Assembly (NCBI GenBank): GCA_001510575.1
Contig: LNGK01000008.1
Span: forward strand, 322,340-386,339
DNA length: 64,000 nucleotides
Source: Knoxdaviesia capensis
Taxonomy: Eukaryota > Ascomycota > Sordariomycetes > Microascales > Gondwanamycetaceae
Reading direction: 5' to 3'
The notes beneath the pieces were generated by a model, which was not told the DNA's origin, searched no databases, and saw nothing but the letters and a program-made list of their open reading frames with translations. The position numbers and the translations under genes were made by a program. Shown here in pieces: positions 13,301-26,307 of the stretch (positions within the stretch are counted from its first letter, which is position 1; each line of letters starts with the position of its first letter).

Positions 13301-14070
13301 CCGGGCGGATTCAAAGCATGCTCGACGGAAGACTGTTCGGGGCAGCGGTGAAGAGTTTAATCCTGACGGGCATGGCGCCGGGATTTGAGATTCTCGATAC
13401 GGAAAGCGCTGAAGCGGCCACGACGACGGGGGCCAGGCGCCCAACGACAATGCCATACACAGATGTGATGGCGGAGGTTGATGAAGATGATGCATTGGCC
13501 ACGGTGGCGGCGACGATAGCGGCGCTGGGAGGACTCCCGGAGGCGTTCTCGTCCTCGCCGGCCCTCGGGTCAGCCTCTCCAAACAGCATCCGGTGCAGCG
13601 GCCACACATCTCGGTCATCGAAAGTTTCACTCCTGGCATCCGGGACTGTGGACAAGGAGAACTCGGGCAGCGGATGCTGGGGTCCAACCGGATTGGCAGC
13701 GGCCGCCAGCACACCAGACCTATTGCTCGCAGCCTTTAGCGAGGGCTCAGCGGGCTCAGGACGGGGCCTCACCACGACCACAGCCACCCCGGCAGGCCTT
13801 ATGGCGTCGCCAAGAAGCACGGGGACTGAACTGGCAGGGACAATATCGGCGCCGGGCGGCCCGACCGGCATGACATCACCGAGAATGGCGACGAGTCCGG
13901 GACACGGACGGCGGGTGTTGGGGCGGGACAAGTCGGTCAAGGGAGTGCGCAAGAGTAGCGGCGGGCAGAATCACGGGCACGGCGCCGGGCACGCAGCGAA
14001 GAAGTGGGGGCGGATGGGCGGGCTGAATCGAGACGGGGTGTTCCAGGGACTTCGGGGGTTATTCCGGTGA
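10332..14070 (+). CDS. Rho guanine nucleotide exchange factor with DH and PH domains
   Basis: Proteins of this type activate Rho/Cdc42/Rac GTPases by GDP release, controlling polarity and wall synthesis at the cortex. Exons are 10332-11132, 11240-11767, 11855-12311, 12377-12598 and 12686-14070; phases agree and give 1130 residues. Residues 1-240 are disordered and Ser/Arg-rich. The DH domain begins near RRRVLEELITTEESYIGDV (about 245) and includes the hallmark LLVKPIQRVCKYPLLFSELLK (about 441-461). A PH-like segment follows (about 510-640), ending in EEIEWKSRLAGS. The remaining about 480 residues are low complexity, rich in Ser, Thr, Gly and Ala. The DH-PH order is the Dbl-family arrangement. 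I cannot assign it to a named fungal RhoGEF: no DEP, CNH or BAR domain is visible. The start was chosen at the first in-frame ATG after the CT-rich leader; upstream codons from 10158 encode a leader-like stretch. Confidence 0.9.
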
Positions 14071-15404
14071 GGTTCTTTTATTGTGCTAGAACGGCAAACG
14101 GCAACGGACGGATTGGGTTATTCTTTTTGCTTTACGAGGGAGACTTTTGCGGTTTGGTTCGGGCATGTATTCAGAGAGGAACACACATCAACCAAAGAAT
14201 AGCCAAGTAGGGGTAGTGAATAGCGAGTATGATACAGATATTAATTGGACGTCAAGAGAGGCAGAGAAGAAATGACGATGGTTGGGGGCTGGAGAGGAGA
14301 GAAAGTCTGGGGAAAGCAAGCTGGTGGTGGGATTATCGCCGGAGACTAGCGGAAGTGTGAGGTCTGCGTCGCCCAATTCGTCGACATTCCAGTGGAGTAA
14401 CGCAAGAAGGCAAGCCAACGACGCAAGCATGAGCTCAAAGCCCAGGGATCCAGCCTTGCGAAGAAGACATAAAGAATAGTGAAAGAAGAGAAAAAAAAAG
14501 GTTCCACCCATCGTCATCTGCCCTCAGATCGCGTCCGGGATTCCCCCCGGAACCGGCCTGTGTCGACAGGTGACGTCACCAGCACATAATAAGCAAGCAG
14601 AAGGGTCGTTGAGGTGGAATGTTCGCGCTGGTACGAGCGGGAGCAGTGGGCTCACTTTTTTCCCGCCAGCGGCCTCTTTTTTTTTCTTTTTTTTTTTTTT
14701 GTGCTCTTGCGTTCGCAATCTGTTTCCTGCTTGTGTGTAGCCTGTCAGCTTGCTACATCGAAATGATATTTGCTATGGCGGGGGAAAAGAGGAAACGAGA
14801 TAGCTGGCGGCGGGGATGGTGGGCGATGTATGATTCATCGTGTGTCATTGTGTATCACCGGGGGGTTTTTTTTGGGGGGGGAAAGTGGCGTCAGCCCACC
14901 CTGAAGTGGGCTCTTGGGTGCATTTTGATATATTTAGTTTAAATTCTGGGGAAGGCGGCGGCGCTTCTCGAGCTGCTTTTCGGAAGAAGCTCTCTATCCA
15001 CCCATAAATTGGCAGCATCATAGCTTGGTCCTGGTGAGGAACGCGTGATCTCACTAACCGGAACGCACAGGAAAAGCCCGCAGAAAGCTTGGTGAGTGAG
15101 GGGGGAGGGGGGGGCAAGCTGTTTCTGGAGTAGGGGCGACAGACAAGCACGAGGAGTATAAAGCAGCTTGGGGTTCTCGCCCTCGCATCGATCAGGCGGC
15201 CCTTTTCTTTCCTTTTTGTTTCCAGTTTCTCTCCATTCATCCAGCTTTCCAATCCATTTATTTCTCTTTCCACTCAAACTCTCTCACTTACACACACTCC
15301 CAGCTTCCCCACGACCGTCTTTTTTTTCCCGCTCTCACTCTGTTCAACACTTCCGACTCTCCCACCATTCCCAACCCACCCAAACCCAGTGCCGCCAGGA
15401 CAAA
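14071..15404 (+). promoter_or_regulatory. Spacer and leader between the RhoGEF and Rtc3-like genes
   Basis: This 1.3-kb tandem spacer has no supported gene. It has a T run at 14669-14700, a G run near 14865-14881 and, at 15183-15400, a strongly CT-rich + strand tract directly before the next start codon, the probable core promoter and leader of the Rtc3-like gene. Confidence 0.55.
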
Positions 15405-16106
15405 ATGACCCGAGGCGATATCCAGCAGGTCAAGGTGCTGTACCGCGGCAAGAACAACGACTTCGCCGTGTTCATCGACGACGAGGCGCTGTACCGCCAG
15501 TGGATCGCCGACCGCAGCATCCCGCTGGCGCACTTTGTGTCGTCGTTCCAGGTGTTTGCCACGCACAAGTGAGTCCAGTCCGCGTCAATCTCGTTCCTCT
15601 CTCATAAAAGAGAACAAAAAGAAACGACAGTGTGAGGCTGAAGAAGAGTCAACTGACTCCTTCTTTTTTTTTTGCTCGCTCCAGGCAAGGTGCGCAGGGC
15701 CTGATGGATGAGGCGTCCAACGCCATCCTCGAGAACGAGTTCGGCACGCACCGCGACGATGATGTGATCCAGAAGATTCTGGAGCAGGGCACCGTCCACG
15801 TGTCCGAGGTACGTTTCCCCGTTCCTTTTTTTTTGGTTTTCTGCTCCTTTCTTCCTTGTTCTTGTCCTTTCCTCTCCTCTCCAATTCTTCATTCTTCCTT
15901 TCTCCTCTCTTCCCGTGACTTGTCGTCCGAACCCCCCCGGAAGCAGAGTGACGACTCCACCCGTTAGGGCTGACACCCTAAGCCCCACCACCATCCAGAC
16001 CCTAGCTGGCGGCTAACCCTGGCGTTTCTTCCTTCTCCCGTGACAACAGAGCCAAGCCCGTAGCGGCACCCGGAACGATGCCCGCACGCAACCCATCCGG
16101 AACTAA
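15405..16106 (+). CDS. RTC3: Small SBDS-domain protein, Rtc3/YHR087W-like
   Basis: Exons 15405-15568, 15685-15808 and 16050-16106 give 114 residues. The first about 90 match the N-terminal SBDS fold as a stand-alone protein: KVLYRGKNNDFAVFIDD, then HFVSSFQVF, then ENEFGT and the predicted helix DVIQKILEQGT. Yeast Rtc3 is a small stress-linked, RNA-related protein of uncertain exact role. The last exon is a choice: an acceptor at 15946 would add only SDDSTR (stop 15965-15967), while one at 16049 adds a tail with GTRNDA. That tail resembles the G-x-x-ND(S/A) ending I recall from filamentous-fungal homologues, so I prefer the longer form; alternative splicing is possible. The gene is preceded by a CT-rich leader. 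Confidence 0.85.
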
Positions 16107-17345
16107 GCCCGGAAAAACACGAAGTGCGTTCCCCCTTCTCTCTCCCGGGGGGAAGGGGGGGTGTTCCCACCGGACTTTTTCGGCAGCCGGTGTCTCCGTA
16201 CCGGGAGGAGGTGGTTTGAGAGTAAGAAGCCCGATCTACACCCCCACTTTTTTGTCCTTCCGCATCCCCGTCCGGTCGTCCCGCGGATCCGTGGCGGAGC
16301 GATCGGTGCAGAAGAAACGTGTATGTAAGGACGTGTGTGTCGGCGCCTGCTTCCCTCATCTTCCTCCCCCGCACTCCACCCTCGGCGTGTCGTCTCTCAT
16401 AATACCCAGCGGTGCAAGGTGTTCCCTCTTTAGCACCGCCGGGCGTTTGGAGAGTGCACGCCGTCCCGGAGGACTCCAAGAAACCCAACAAATTTTTCTA
16501 AAAAGAATCAAAATATTTCTTCATCATGGACACACGGCCCGGTTCGGCCCAACCACCCGTGTAACGAAAGGGAAGACTTCCACCAAACGGCGGTGGGTCT
16601 TCCGGCGTTTTTCTTTATCTCCTAGACAGAGGTTCTCATCTAGCTCATTTTAATGTATGCAATACAATATCCAATATCCAAATCTTCCGAATCACGCACC
16701 TGCTCTCCCTGTCTCTCTGTACCGTGATACGTATCTCCGTGACTTGTATCCTCAAACACGAAGCACACACACTCACAGCTTCCCAGCGACTCCAGAGCAC
16801 ATTCCAGATGCTGTAAGAGAAAGTGTGTGTCTGTGTGTGTGATACCGCCAGGCACACACAGCGTCAGGTCGTGTCTCAGCACGCCTGTCGCGCCCTCACA
16901 TCCCGCGGTTCTGGACTGCTCCCAACAGGTCTGCTGTCGACTGCTGCAAAGCGCACCCCCCAACACGGTCCAGAGCCCTCTTGGTCTCCCTCAGAAAACC
17001 CTCCTGAGAACCTCCCCTTCCCCTATAGTCCAGCGCTGAATCACCCGCCCAGAACGGCCTGCACCTCCTTGTTTTTTTGGTCCTGCTACACAGGACACAC
17101 AGCCCGCCCCTTCCAGCGGCCCAGAACCCGCCTGGACTGGTCTTCCGGCACAGCTTATTTCGCGCGAGATTACAGTGGACGGGGCCCCCTGTGTCGAGGA
17201 AGCTCACAGGCCACCACGCTATCGCTGAGGCTACGAAATTTGGAATTTTATAAAAAAAAATTTAATAAAAAAGAATTCTGGGTGGGTGGGGTACCTACCG
17301 ACCATTTGGGTTGTTGTTAACTTTTGTTAAGCCCGGGACCCTGGT

Positions 17346-17367
17346 GAGAGAGAGAGAGAGAGAGAGA
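17346..17367. repeat. (GA)n microsatellite
   Basis: Eleven uninterrupted GA dinucleotides lie in the convergent spacer. It looks like an ordinary simple repeat. Confidence 0.9.
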
Positions 17368-17681
17368 ACAAAAAACCTTACATTTGCACGAGGGTTTCAC
17401 GGAGTCAGGCCAACAGGTTTCGGATGCCGTTTCCAAAAAAGGCCGGCCCCACTTATCCCTTCCTTCTGTACTGGACCTCGCCCCCCTTCCCGGCCCAAAC
17501 CATCGCTTGAATCCTGGGACTTGCTTTCGACCTCATCTCGTCTCTCGTTCGACGATGTGGCCGCGCCGTTTGTCGGTTCTTTATGGTGAAACCGCGATTC
17601 TGCCTATTTCTCTCTGCTCTCTTCTGCTTCTCGCTACGATTCTTCTTCTTCTTATCTGCAGAACCACCAATACACAATACA

Positions 17682-17702
17682 TACAGTACAGTACAGTACA
17701 GT
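17682..17702. repeat. (TACAG)4 pentanucleotide repeat
   Basis: Four TACAG units in tandem, followed by T. The unit overlaps the recurrent TACAGTAC motif seen elsewhere in the gene-poor parts of the window. Confidence 0.85.
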
Positions 17703-19455
17703 GTAGTACGCTCACAGGCTTGCCCCTGCCCGGTGCCCTCCCTACCGAGTGCCGGCCGGTTGACATGAGGAGGGAATGCCGTCCTGAACCCGTCGTGTCA
17801 TGACTGACATCACCCAGGCCTGTAAAGATACATGCATGTAACATTACCAACATATGATTTTTCTGTCTTTAAAAAAAAAGTTTTGGCTGCGTCCATGGCA
17901 GACACAAACAACCCACCCACAGGGACATACCCAAAAGTGTATCTCCGTATCGCATCGCCTGGCTTCTTCCGCTTCTGCTACACCTAGGTAGTCTCAGTTC
18001 ATAAGATAAAAATCAAAATTGAAAATTGAAAAGGTTTCTTTTTTTTTTCACTGCGAGCAAAGAAAGGGGCAAATCGTCGTTAGAGCGCCGACAACCAGCC
18101 CAGTCCGGCGGAACCAAACCCACCGGGGGGGTTCTCTGAGTTCTCTCACTCTTGTCCACACGACTCCACCAGGCCCGCCGCCTCGCTCCCTCGCTCGCTC
18201 GTTCACACGTTGGGGGGGAAACAGACCAGACATGCGAGAGCAGTCTCGAGAAGAAGAAGTCGGGGCTTTTCCTCGTCCTTCCACAGCCCGCTCGCTCACT
18301 TATAAAGAAATCCCCCTCGATAGCTGTTTCACCGGATCAGATAGAACGACACAACGTCACCGTCCGTACCTACCCTACCACCAGGCCAAACTCTAAATCA
18401 CGAGTTCCAATCCAATGCGATCCAATGCATGGCTCAACAGTCAAGATGGCACTTGTTCAGCCACACTCTAAATCCCCCCCCCTTCCCCATCGCGATCCTC
18501 GCCAACTTCCACCGCATCATGCCGCATGGCCATCCGTCCCCACACACCGCCCCCTTTTCTCGCGCCCCGTCCCTGAACTTTAATTTTTCCCAATGGCCCA
18601 CTTTGCGCCCATCCACCCACCCAACTTGGGTCCAAAAAACAAAGGCCGTGAGAAAATGGTCTGCCTCCACAGTCCATCGAGATTGGCTCCCGCTGCTAAA
18701 CTGGCTTCCCTCCCGCATCGTTCACCACATTACCACTTAGTTCACAAGAGACCGCAACCCAAAAGAAACCCAGTAGACCGATGACGCCCATGTTTGTTCA
18801 TTGAAGAGTATATTGAAGCAACGCGAAGAAGAAAAATAACAAGAAACACACATCTGGTGCATGTAGTACATGTTTTTTCTGTGCATATATGCAAGAGGAA
18901 TAAATGGAAAACAGATCGTAGACAAGAAGATGACCCCTCTTTTGGGTCGCGTCCAACAAGGAAACACGGATATCGCGTTAAAAGTAAACCGGTAAAAAAA
19001 CCCGCCCTCCTCGAAAGCTTACCCTCCAGTGCGAGAGGATTCGAGAAAGAGAGAGAGAGTTGAGGTATCGAGAGATGGAGATCAGAAAAAGGGCCAATAA
19101 TAATAAAACGCTTAATATCTAGTAGTATGTACTGGAAACAAAACCAACACCCCAGACAATCCTCGGAAACAGGGGAGTGGAAAGAATCGAAAATCGGAGG
19201 TCGTTGGTGAGAGAGACAAGACGGCGGTTCGGAAATCGAACAGCCCAGGGATGGGAGAAGTGGGAAAAAAGAGAGGTCGTGCACACATGTACATTCTTAT
19301 ATACATGTAATGCACGTGTGTGCACACACACTTTGGCGTCGTCGTTTGCTCGTCGTCGGAAACCGTAGTACACACACAAGTCGGCGGCCATGTCGGAAGA
19401 GGTACATATTCCCCCTCCAACTCGATTGTTCGTGTCGCCTTTTTTCGGTATTCCC

Positions 19456-20078
19456 TTACACCCTTGAGCCACCACCGCCACGTCTCGGGAGAGACCAAGG
19501 CTTTTCGCAGATAACCTAGACAAGACGGGTGACATGTTAGTGGACGGTTCTCCGGGGTACACCATCTTGTACCTCCATCTGAGGTTTCGTAGGGGCGCTT
19601 GAACTGACCTCTCCTTCGCTATAAGCCCAGAAGTACACGATCATCGAAACCAGGTAGTAGACACCAGCATTGGTTCCCTGGTAGATGAGCAGTGCTGAGA
19701 GAGCTGCCAACGGCATGATGGCTAGGCGGAATTCGAGGCTGCGGTGAAGTGATGTGCCGGCAATAAAAGGAAGAGGCCACTCGAGGCCAAAGATGAACAC
19801 TCCCAGGATGACGTTGATGATTTGTAAAACGGGGAACGGCTTGACACCGGCATCCAGAGACTTCGTCAAGAAGTCGAAGAAGATTTTGGGCCAGAAGAAG
19901 CCCTCAATACCAGCACCGACCTGGTCTGTAACGTGGGAAGAGAAGTGCGGAACACACGGTTAGCTCAAAATTTAAACATCGCAAGGAGTTTGTACATAGT
20001 ATGCATGGGTCAGTGCTTACAGGCTGCGCTGGTCAGGACGATGAGGCGCGCCCAGTGGTTCTTGATAAGTCTGCCCAT
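19456..20078 (-). CDS. Conserved fungal four-helix membrane protein (DUF7727-like)
   Basis: Minus-strand exons 20078-20021, 19925-19609 and 19515-19456 give 144 residues. Four hydrophobic segments are visible at about 11-33, 50-75, 84-102 and 106-121, so it should be a small multi-pass membrane protein; its role is unknown. It resembles, from memory, a fungal family annotated as DUF7727. The third exon matters: reading through the donor GTCAGT at 19608 gives a different tail that stops at 19537. Splicing to the acceptor before 19515 gives EVICEKPWSLPRR, a short basic ending with the Cys and Pro-Trp pattern of family members. The intron has a CTAAC branch site (19540-19536, minus strand) about 20 nt before its AG. 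Upstream the DNA is CT-rich in the direction of transcription. Confidence 0.75.
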
Positions 20079-23000
20079 TTTGTCTGAAGGGTGTCGAAAC
20101 TGGGAGAATGTTCAAGCGTGACGGAGGTCGTAGATATTCGATTCGGGGATGGCAAATCCGAGTATATATGTATCGTCGTCTTCGAGGTAGTTGAACACCG
20201 AAGAAGCCCGAAGGAGGAAGAGCAAAAGGGAAGAGAGAAAGAAAGGAATGTCTGGCTCCGATATTAAAAATGGCGAGGAATGTATCCGAATAAGGTTAAT
20301 GGTGAAAGTGAGTGTTGTCGTCGAGACCTGCCCTTCGGTTGGATTAGATTGAAGCTACACTTCCGTAGTATGGCGATGGACCAGCCGAAGAAGAGAGACT
20401 CGAAGATAGAAGAGGAAAAGAACGGCCGTGATAAAAAAAAAAAAAAAGTTAAAGAAAAACTAAAACTGGAGCAAAAGAATGATGCGGGTAACCGGACCTG
20501 CATGCGAAGAGAAGAAGAAGAAAAAGAGAGGAAGAGGCGACCGGCAACGAAAGAAAGGAAGAAGAAGCGAAGGGAGCAGGTGAGGAAGAGAAAGGGAAGA
20601 AAGAGGAAATAAGAAGAAGAAAAAGAAGAGTTAAAAATGAAACGGGGGGGTATATGCTGTGTGTATGTTTGGCGGCCCGGTGGGGACCATACAGGACGGG
20701 TCTAAGGTGGATGGGAACAAAACTCGAAGCAAGGCACAGGTAAAACCTTTAGAATGGTCTAGGGCTATACAAGGTGGGAATGCGACTTGGGACTTGGGTA
20801 TCGGACCAGACAGGATGTGTGTCGAGCCTGACGATCCCCTTGTCCAAGAACAGAGAGAATCCGAAAAATAGGGTCGTGCGGCTTGAACCTTGCCCGAAGG
20901 CCAGGTATGCACCGGAATCGACCAGATTAACGTGTAAGAGCTGAAGGCTCTTGAAGGCCCACGTCCGGCGAAATGGGGATAGAAAAGTCAATTAAGACTC
21001 AGTGCACGATAGTAGTAACGGTAGTATTGGTGGACTTGGTCAGACGTTCGAAGGGGTGGAGGTCTGTGAGGAAGAATTGGCGGGCGGTGGTGAGAGTGGA
21101 CTTGACAGCCAAAAACGCAAGGGTGTCTCTGGTCACAATTGGATGATGCGAAGGCTGTGGTGATCCGATGTTCTGCTTGGAAAACTAAGGTAATGTCGAC
21201 TGTAGAATGCAGGGGCCGGAGGCATCACGGATCACGGAGAAAAGTCCAGAGAGGGCAGGGAGTCGGCCAGCAGGAGGCGAGAGAATCATAGACACAGAGA
21301 CAGAGAGGCCGGTGTTTCTGGGAATTGTTTCCAGTGGCTTTCAAGGTTCAGGACAGGGCGGGTTTGTTTGACGGGAATAGAGGCGACAAGGTACGAGTGA
21401 CAGAGACGTGGTGATGATGGTTCGACTGTTGCAAGAAAGCTGAGAAACGTCGAAGTGCTATGGCATTGAACGGCGGAGATCAGACAAAAGATCGACGGAT
21501 TTTGCGAGCGGGGGCACGGCGAGCAGCGATACGGGAATTACAACCAAAACCGCGCTGGATCTCTCTATTCCTGGCCAGAAAATCAAAAATGAAGCAAAGC
21601 AGGAGGTCTTGGGCAGGGACTTGGGGAGTTTGAAGAGGTTTGAGGTTTGAGAATGGGCCAGGGTCGGGATCAGGTTTAAGGGTTTTGAAGTGTCGCAGAA
21701 AACGCTGGGATGGTGTGAGGAGCGGGAGCAAAAGGGAACTCTCAGTGTAGAGAAAGGAGAATCTAAAAGGCAACGAAAACCACCAGCAGAAAAAAACCAG
21801 ACGATGAGAGGAGAATGCGAAGAGATCAATGAAGAAAGAAAGAAAGGCGAAGAGGGGAAAGATTGAAAAAGAGTAAAGCAGAAAAGAGGTGACGAAAAAC
21901 GAGAGGACGAGAGGTTGATATTATTTGGCTGCGGTGGTTGCTTTCTGGCACTGGTTGAGGAAAGAGCAAGGGACAAGCGGGAAGGCGTGCATAACGTCCA
22001 TGGAGATATGGGACCGGGAAGTAGCGGATAAGTACATATTCCGGTGCTTTCCTGCTCTCGCTGCATGCATGGCATCGCGACGGTTTGTATGGCCAGCGGG
22101 CAGGAAATTGGGGGAATCGAATACGCCAGCGAAATACATCACTGGTACTTCAGCGTCCAGGGATCAACTTGCTGCTGGGGGCGGGTTGAATGAAGAGTTT
22201 GGAAGACCAGTATGATTATCGTCGGCTGGTTAGCTGAGTGCAAAGACTGCCAAGGCACGAGCTCAGCGCTTAACTGTGGCAGTTTGGGCGAATCAGAGGC
22301 GGCCACCCCCCGGCCGGCGGCAGGGGTTTCAAAGCGTGGCAAGTATCCGGCGCAGCAAAGTTCGCTGCTCGAGGTACTTTGCGTCGGGTCTCTTGACTTC
22401 TTTCGACTTCTGCAGTGCAGCAGCTAGACTTGTGCAGTACAGTATGCAGGTAAGTGGAAATACAGCGCCCTCGATATGTGTGTGTAAGTATGCGTGTACT
22501 GAGGTGCGGGCAGCGAACCCTATGCACGTAGCCGAACCTGCCTTCACAGGTGAAGGCGGTTCCTTCCCTCATCGTGATACGTTGGAAAGCGCGAGTCTGC
22601 CATGTCAGGTATTACTCACCAATGCCGCATAGATGCATTGCGCTCTCGATACATAAGGTTAAATGGCCGTCATTTTCTTCTCGTTCATCTCACCCTCATA
22701 TCCTTGATTCCCTGCATCTCGTCCATCCATCACAATCACATCTCGAGAATTCTTTGGCCACGCGGGGGGGGAATGGCACATCAGTAGTGCATGTTCGAAC
22801 ACCCTGGTCTCGTTACCGGCTCTTGGCGGCTCCGGCCCACTCTCCAGTCCACTTAAGCTCGCGTGAAGCAGCTCGAAGATTTCTGTTGCGTTCCGCGATA
22901 CCCAAGACGGGTTTCTTTCTTCAAAGTGGCGTTGCTAAAAACCAGACTAACGGGTGGGACATAAAACAGGTAATATCAGAAGCCTGAGGCCATTTCGGAT

Positions 23001-26000
23001 GGACATGGCTGCACGTTTACCGACGCCCACTTCTTCTCTTCCTCGTCTCAACATGCGGTGTGCGTGGTGAAGCCGTGCTGGTTATATCCGCCCATTCGTC
23101 ACCACGACACAACTCAGCAGTACGTGCACAGCCAAAGCGGGGTGGGCTTGCCACGGCCGTTGTTATCTCCAGCTAGATAAGACGTATCAATATCACACTA
23201 TCCGTGCTCGCGGCTCGGCTTCGGTGTGTGTTGGCTGGCAAGCTTGTTCGGCCAGGTGAGGGTGTCGGACACTTTCTTCCACTGGCCGTGGAGATTTCGA
23301 CGAATTCCGCAAGACAAACAGTGCCCTGTGGCTCGGATCCCGTAAGTACACTTACCACACACGAGAAAGGCAGAAAAGGCAGTATTCCTCACTCAGCGTA
23401 GCGTATGGTGGCCCCATATTGTGGCCAGGACTCCGCCGCCGGGTGGATGCTTTGCCTTTCCCTCTTTCTATCTGATACCGGCAATCCCACAACCCGCACT
23501 CGCTGCGAAGCAACCCCTTATATGGGCCAAGTACGTCCACTTCTCAGACACCCAATAGCGTCGAGGTTCCGGCCTATGTGGTGCGTATCCTGGCACAAAT
23601 CCTGTTGGTCTCCCCAATTGGTCTCCCCGGAGCGTTCACGCAGCTCACCTTGCCGAAGCCCCAGGTCGAACCACTTGTCGTCCGATGAGGATTCGTGAGC
23701 CGCAATTCCGCCGGTGGATGATATCCCGTAATACAGATTGGCCTGTGCCGTCCGTCTAGAGCTCTACGAGCACCATTCATGTCCTGCCTCGTCTTTCTCG
23801 AGTCTGTTTCGGAGGCAAGATAGCTATCTTCACGGCCACCAACCAACGACTTCTTCACGCCGTCCTCGCTTCGCTTCCGTCCTCTCTCCCGACAATTCCC
23901 AGCGTTGCCATGGCCCCGCAAGGTTTGAGGGCGTGCCCAATAGTCCACGGGACTATAGAATACCAAGAACGCAGTCCCAAGTCCACAATTATTTGCATAC
24001 ATTATCTTCAACAGAAACTGACAGAAATGAATTCCGGCAGCGTCCTCTTTCGATATTACCTCGCCGGTAGTCGGTGGAGAGGAACAGATAAGAATCGGCA
24101 GGTACTACTTACTGTCCAGTACAGTGGTATTCCATGTCAAAAACTTAAAATAGTCTGCCGCCATTCCTAAAGAGGCCATGGTTACTCCAATGTCGTCGAC
24201 TCTTTTTTTCCCCAGCGGTTGCTCGTGTAATATGATTGGCCAGAAAATCAAGCAGCAAAATCTCACAATTGGCTGGAAAAGCCGGATTGCCTGCAGATAT
24301 CGTGTCTCTCATACGACGTGCAGCCCAGTTCAGGTGAGGGAGAAAATGCGGTGGAAAGAGAGAGGGAGAATGTGGTTGAGCTTTTCCCCAATTTTACAGG
24401 GGGTGTTGCCGTTGCATTTCAATCCTTTGGGTGAGCTTGGATGGTCTTCCAGCCCTCCGTTAATGGGCAGAGTGTCATGCCGACAGGAATGCAAGCAGTG
24501 CAGTGTGCATATCAAGTACAGCAATCAGGTCTTGTCAACCCACGATGGTTGATCGGCTGCACACAAGCGGAGAGCCCACATCTGTACAGGAAGGTATGTA
24601 CTGTAGTTAGGTAAGTAAGTGACCTGATGTGCATTTTCAATATCTAACTGCATGATTGGGCATTTCTCTGGGCTGGGTGCTTCAATGAACGCAAGAATCA
24701 CCGCCAATATCACAGCTGAGATGTGCCAACGCACGTACACAACCTTTGATCTCCATCACCATCACCACAGCCATTGGGCCGATTGTGACTGTCAAAATCC
24801 TGCTGCCAATGTGACCAACACCGTCGGAGATATAACGAACACTGACTGTCATGCCACCGACAACAAACTCACATACCATGAGATAGCACATTCTCCAAGG
24901 CATATATAACAGCCAGCCATATCAGACCGCCCGAGAGGCCAACTGACCCGTTGCCATATCACGTCTTGCACTAGCCTGCCGGGCCATGTGGGTAGCTGAT
25001 GAGCGAGTTTGCTCCTATCGTGACCCTCGCGGCCCAATGAACGTGGTGGCTGGGCTGGACACCTCAGCCTCTCCCAGCCAGGGTTGCTGGAGAGTCAACC
25101 CTTACACCGCCCAACAGGGCCAGGGGGGGGGGGCTTCTCTCTTCTCTTCACTTGGGTCCGTCCGTCCCCTAGCGACCGCTGGAAAGCACCCACCCACACT
25201 CTGTTGGCTCCGCGGCCACGTTCATGCACTACCCAATATCACTATCACACTGGGGATGGAATCCAAAGGCTAGTGCGCGCCGCTCGTCACACTCTCCACA
25301 ACACACTCTTTTTTGCCGTGTCCGCTTATCACTCTTCCCAAAGGAAATTCGTCGACAAAACTCTTCACATCTCGATATCATCGACCCCTTCCTTTCCCCT
25401 GGTCTCTTCGCCTAGTCGACTTCGGGGTTGGCGGAGGGGGGCAGTCGACTGCACCTAGCCTCAGAGCAGTCAAGCCCGCATGGAACGGCATCGGCGGAAC
25501 GTGTGTCGTCATGGACGAGGACGTGAGAACAATGGTGACAATGGGTGAAGAAAAAAAGATACCACGGCGCGAGAGAGATCGGTGGTCGCGCGAGTGTGTT
25601 TCTTTCTCTTTTGAAGGGGGGAAATCCTGTCCTTTTTTTTTCTCTTAGTATGATACTGTCGCAGAGGGACATATTCGACCTTATCCAGATCGTGTGCTCG
25701 AAAGTCTAAACCAGTGGCTTGTGCCCCTGCCGGTCGATCATCGCTTCGACTTACTCCACACTCACCATAAGTGTGTGCAAAACAAAAAAGAAAAAAAAAA
25801 AAAAGACGAGCGCCGATACGCTGGCTCCGCCATGTTAGAGATCATGAAGTCGCTCCTCGTCGTTCTTCCTTTTTGATCCTCTCCGTAGACCAGCAATGGA
25901 ATTGCATATCTAAATAGGGACAGACATCTACAGTAGAGCTTCTCTTCTTTTTTCTTGGAATGTATTCTAGATCATCTCCCCTAGGGCGGGGAATATGGGG

Positions 26001-26307
26001 GAGGCTACCGTTTGCAGGCCAACCCCCCGCCAAGCGCGCACATCACACGCGATCGATAAGGGCCTCGAAGACGCACGGGAGACATTACAGAGCCTTCCAG
26101 GCGCGGAGCGCGGTGGTTCCGGGGCACGCTTCAGGGTATCAGAGACGCCGGTGGTGGAACACGAAGGAATTCGGAGACACAAGTTGAAGAGAAGCAGGAA
26201 AAGAGACCAAAAAGACCAAGCAACCCCCAACCTTCCAAACCACACCCACTCCGTCAACCCAGGCCAGTCCGTGCCTCTCTCTCTCTCTTTTTTCTCACGC
26301 TGCGACA
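20079..26307. other. 6.2-kb gene-poor region with long CT-rich leader tracts
   Basis: From 20085 to 20640 and again from about 21220 to 21910 the + strand is purine-rich, so a minus-strand transcript would be CT-rich. These tracts may be the promoter and spliced leader of the DUF7727-like gene, but no splice evidence decides this. From 22000 to 26300 I see no coding gene; open frames up to 145 codons lack codon bias. A tract at 20429-20443 is A-rich, one at 25790-25803 is A-rich, and a G run lies at 25123-25131. Copies of TACAGTA occur near 22437 and 24118, with its complement TACTGTA near 24598. Confidence 0.5.

Larger units (their letters stand above)
16107..19455. other. Convergent intergenic region with simple repeats
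   Basis: The 3.35 kb between the Rtc3-like gene (+) and the membrane protein gene (-) holds no open frame with family resemblance or codon bias. It contains a GA repeat (17346-17367), a TACAG pentanucleotide repeat (17682-17702), an A-rich patch at 17250-17275, and a CA/TG-rich patch at 19280-19375. It is mostly long 3' flanking sequence. Confidence 0.5.

Noticed and set aside
21458..22075. 205-codon minus-strand open frame
   Set aside because: Ser/Leu/Phe-rich translation of a CT-rich tract; more likely leader or promoter DNA of the gene at 19.5-20.1 kb.
24754..24777. Run of CAC/CAT codons giving a polyhistidine stretch in an 85-codon open frame
   Set aside because: A short simple-sequence patch; the open frame has no start context, codon bias or homology that I recognise.
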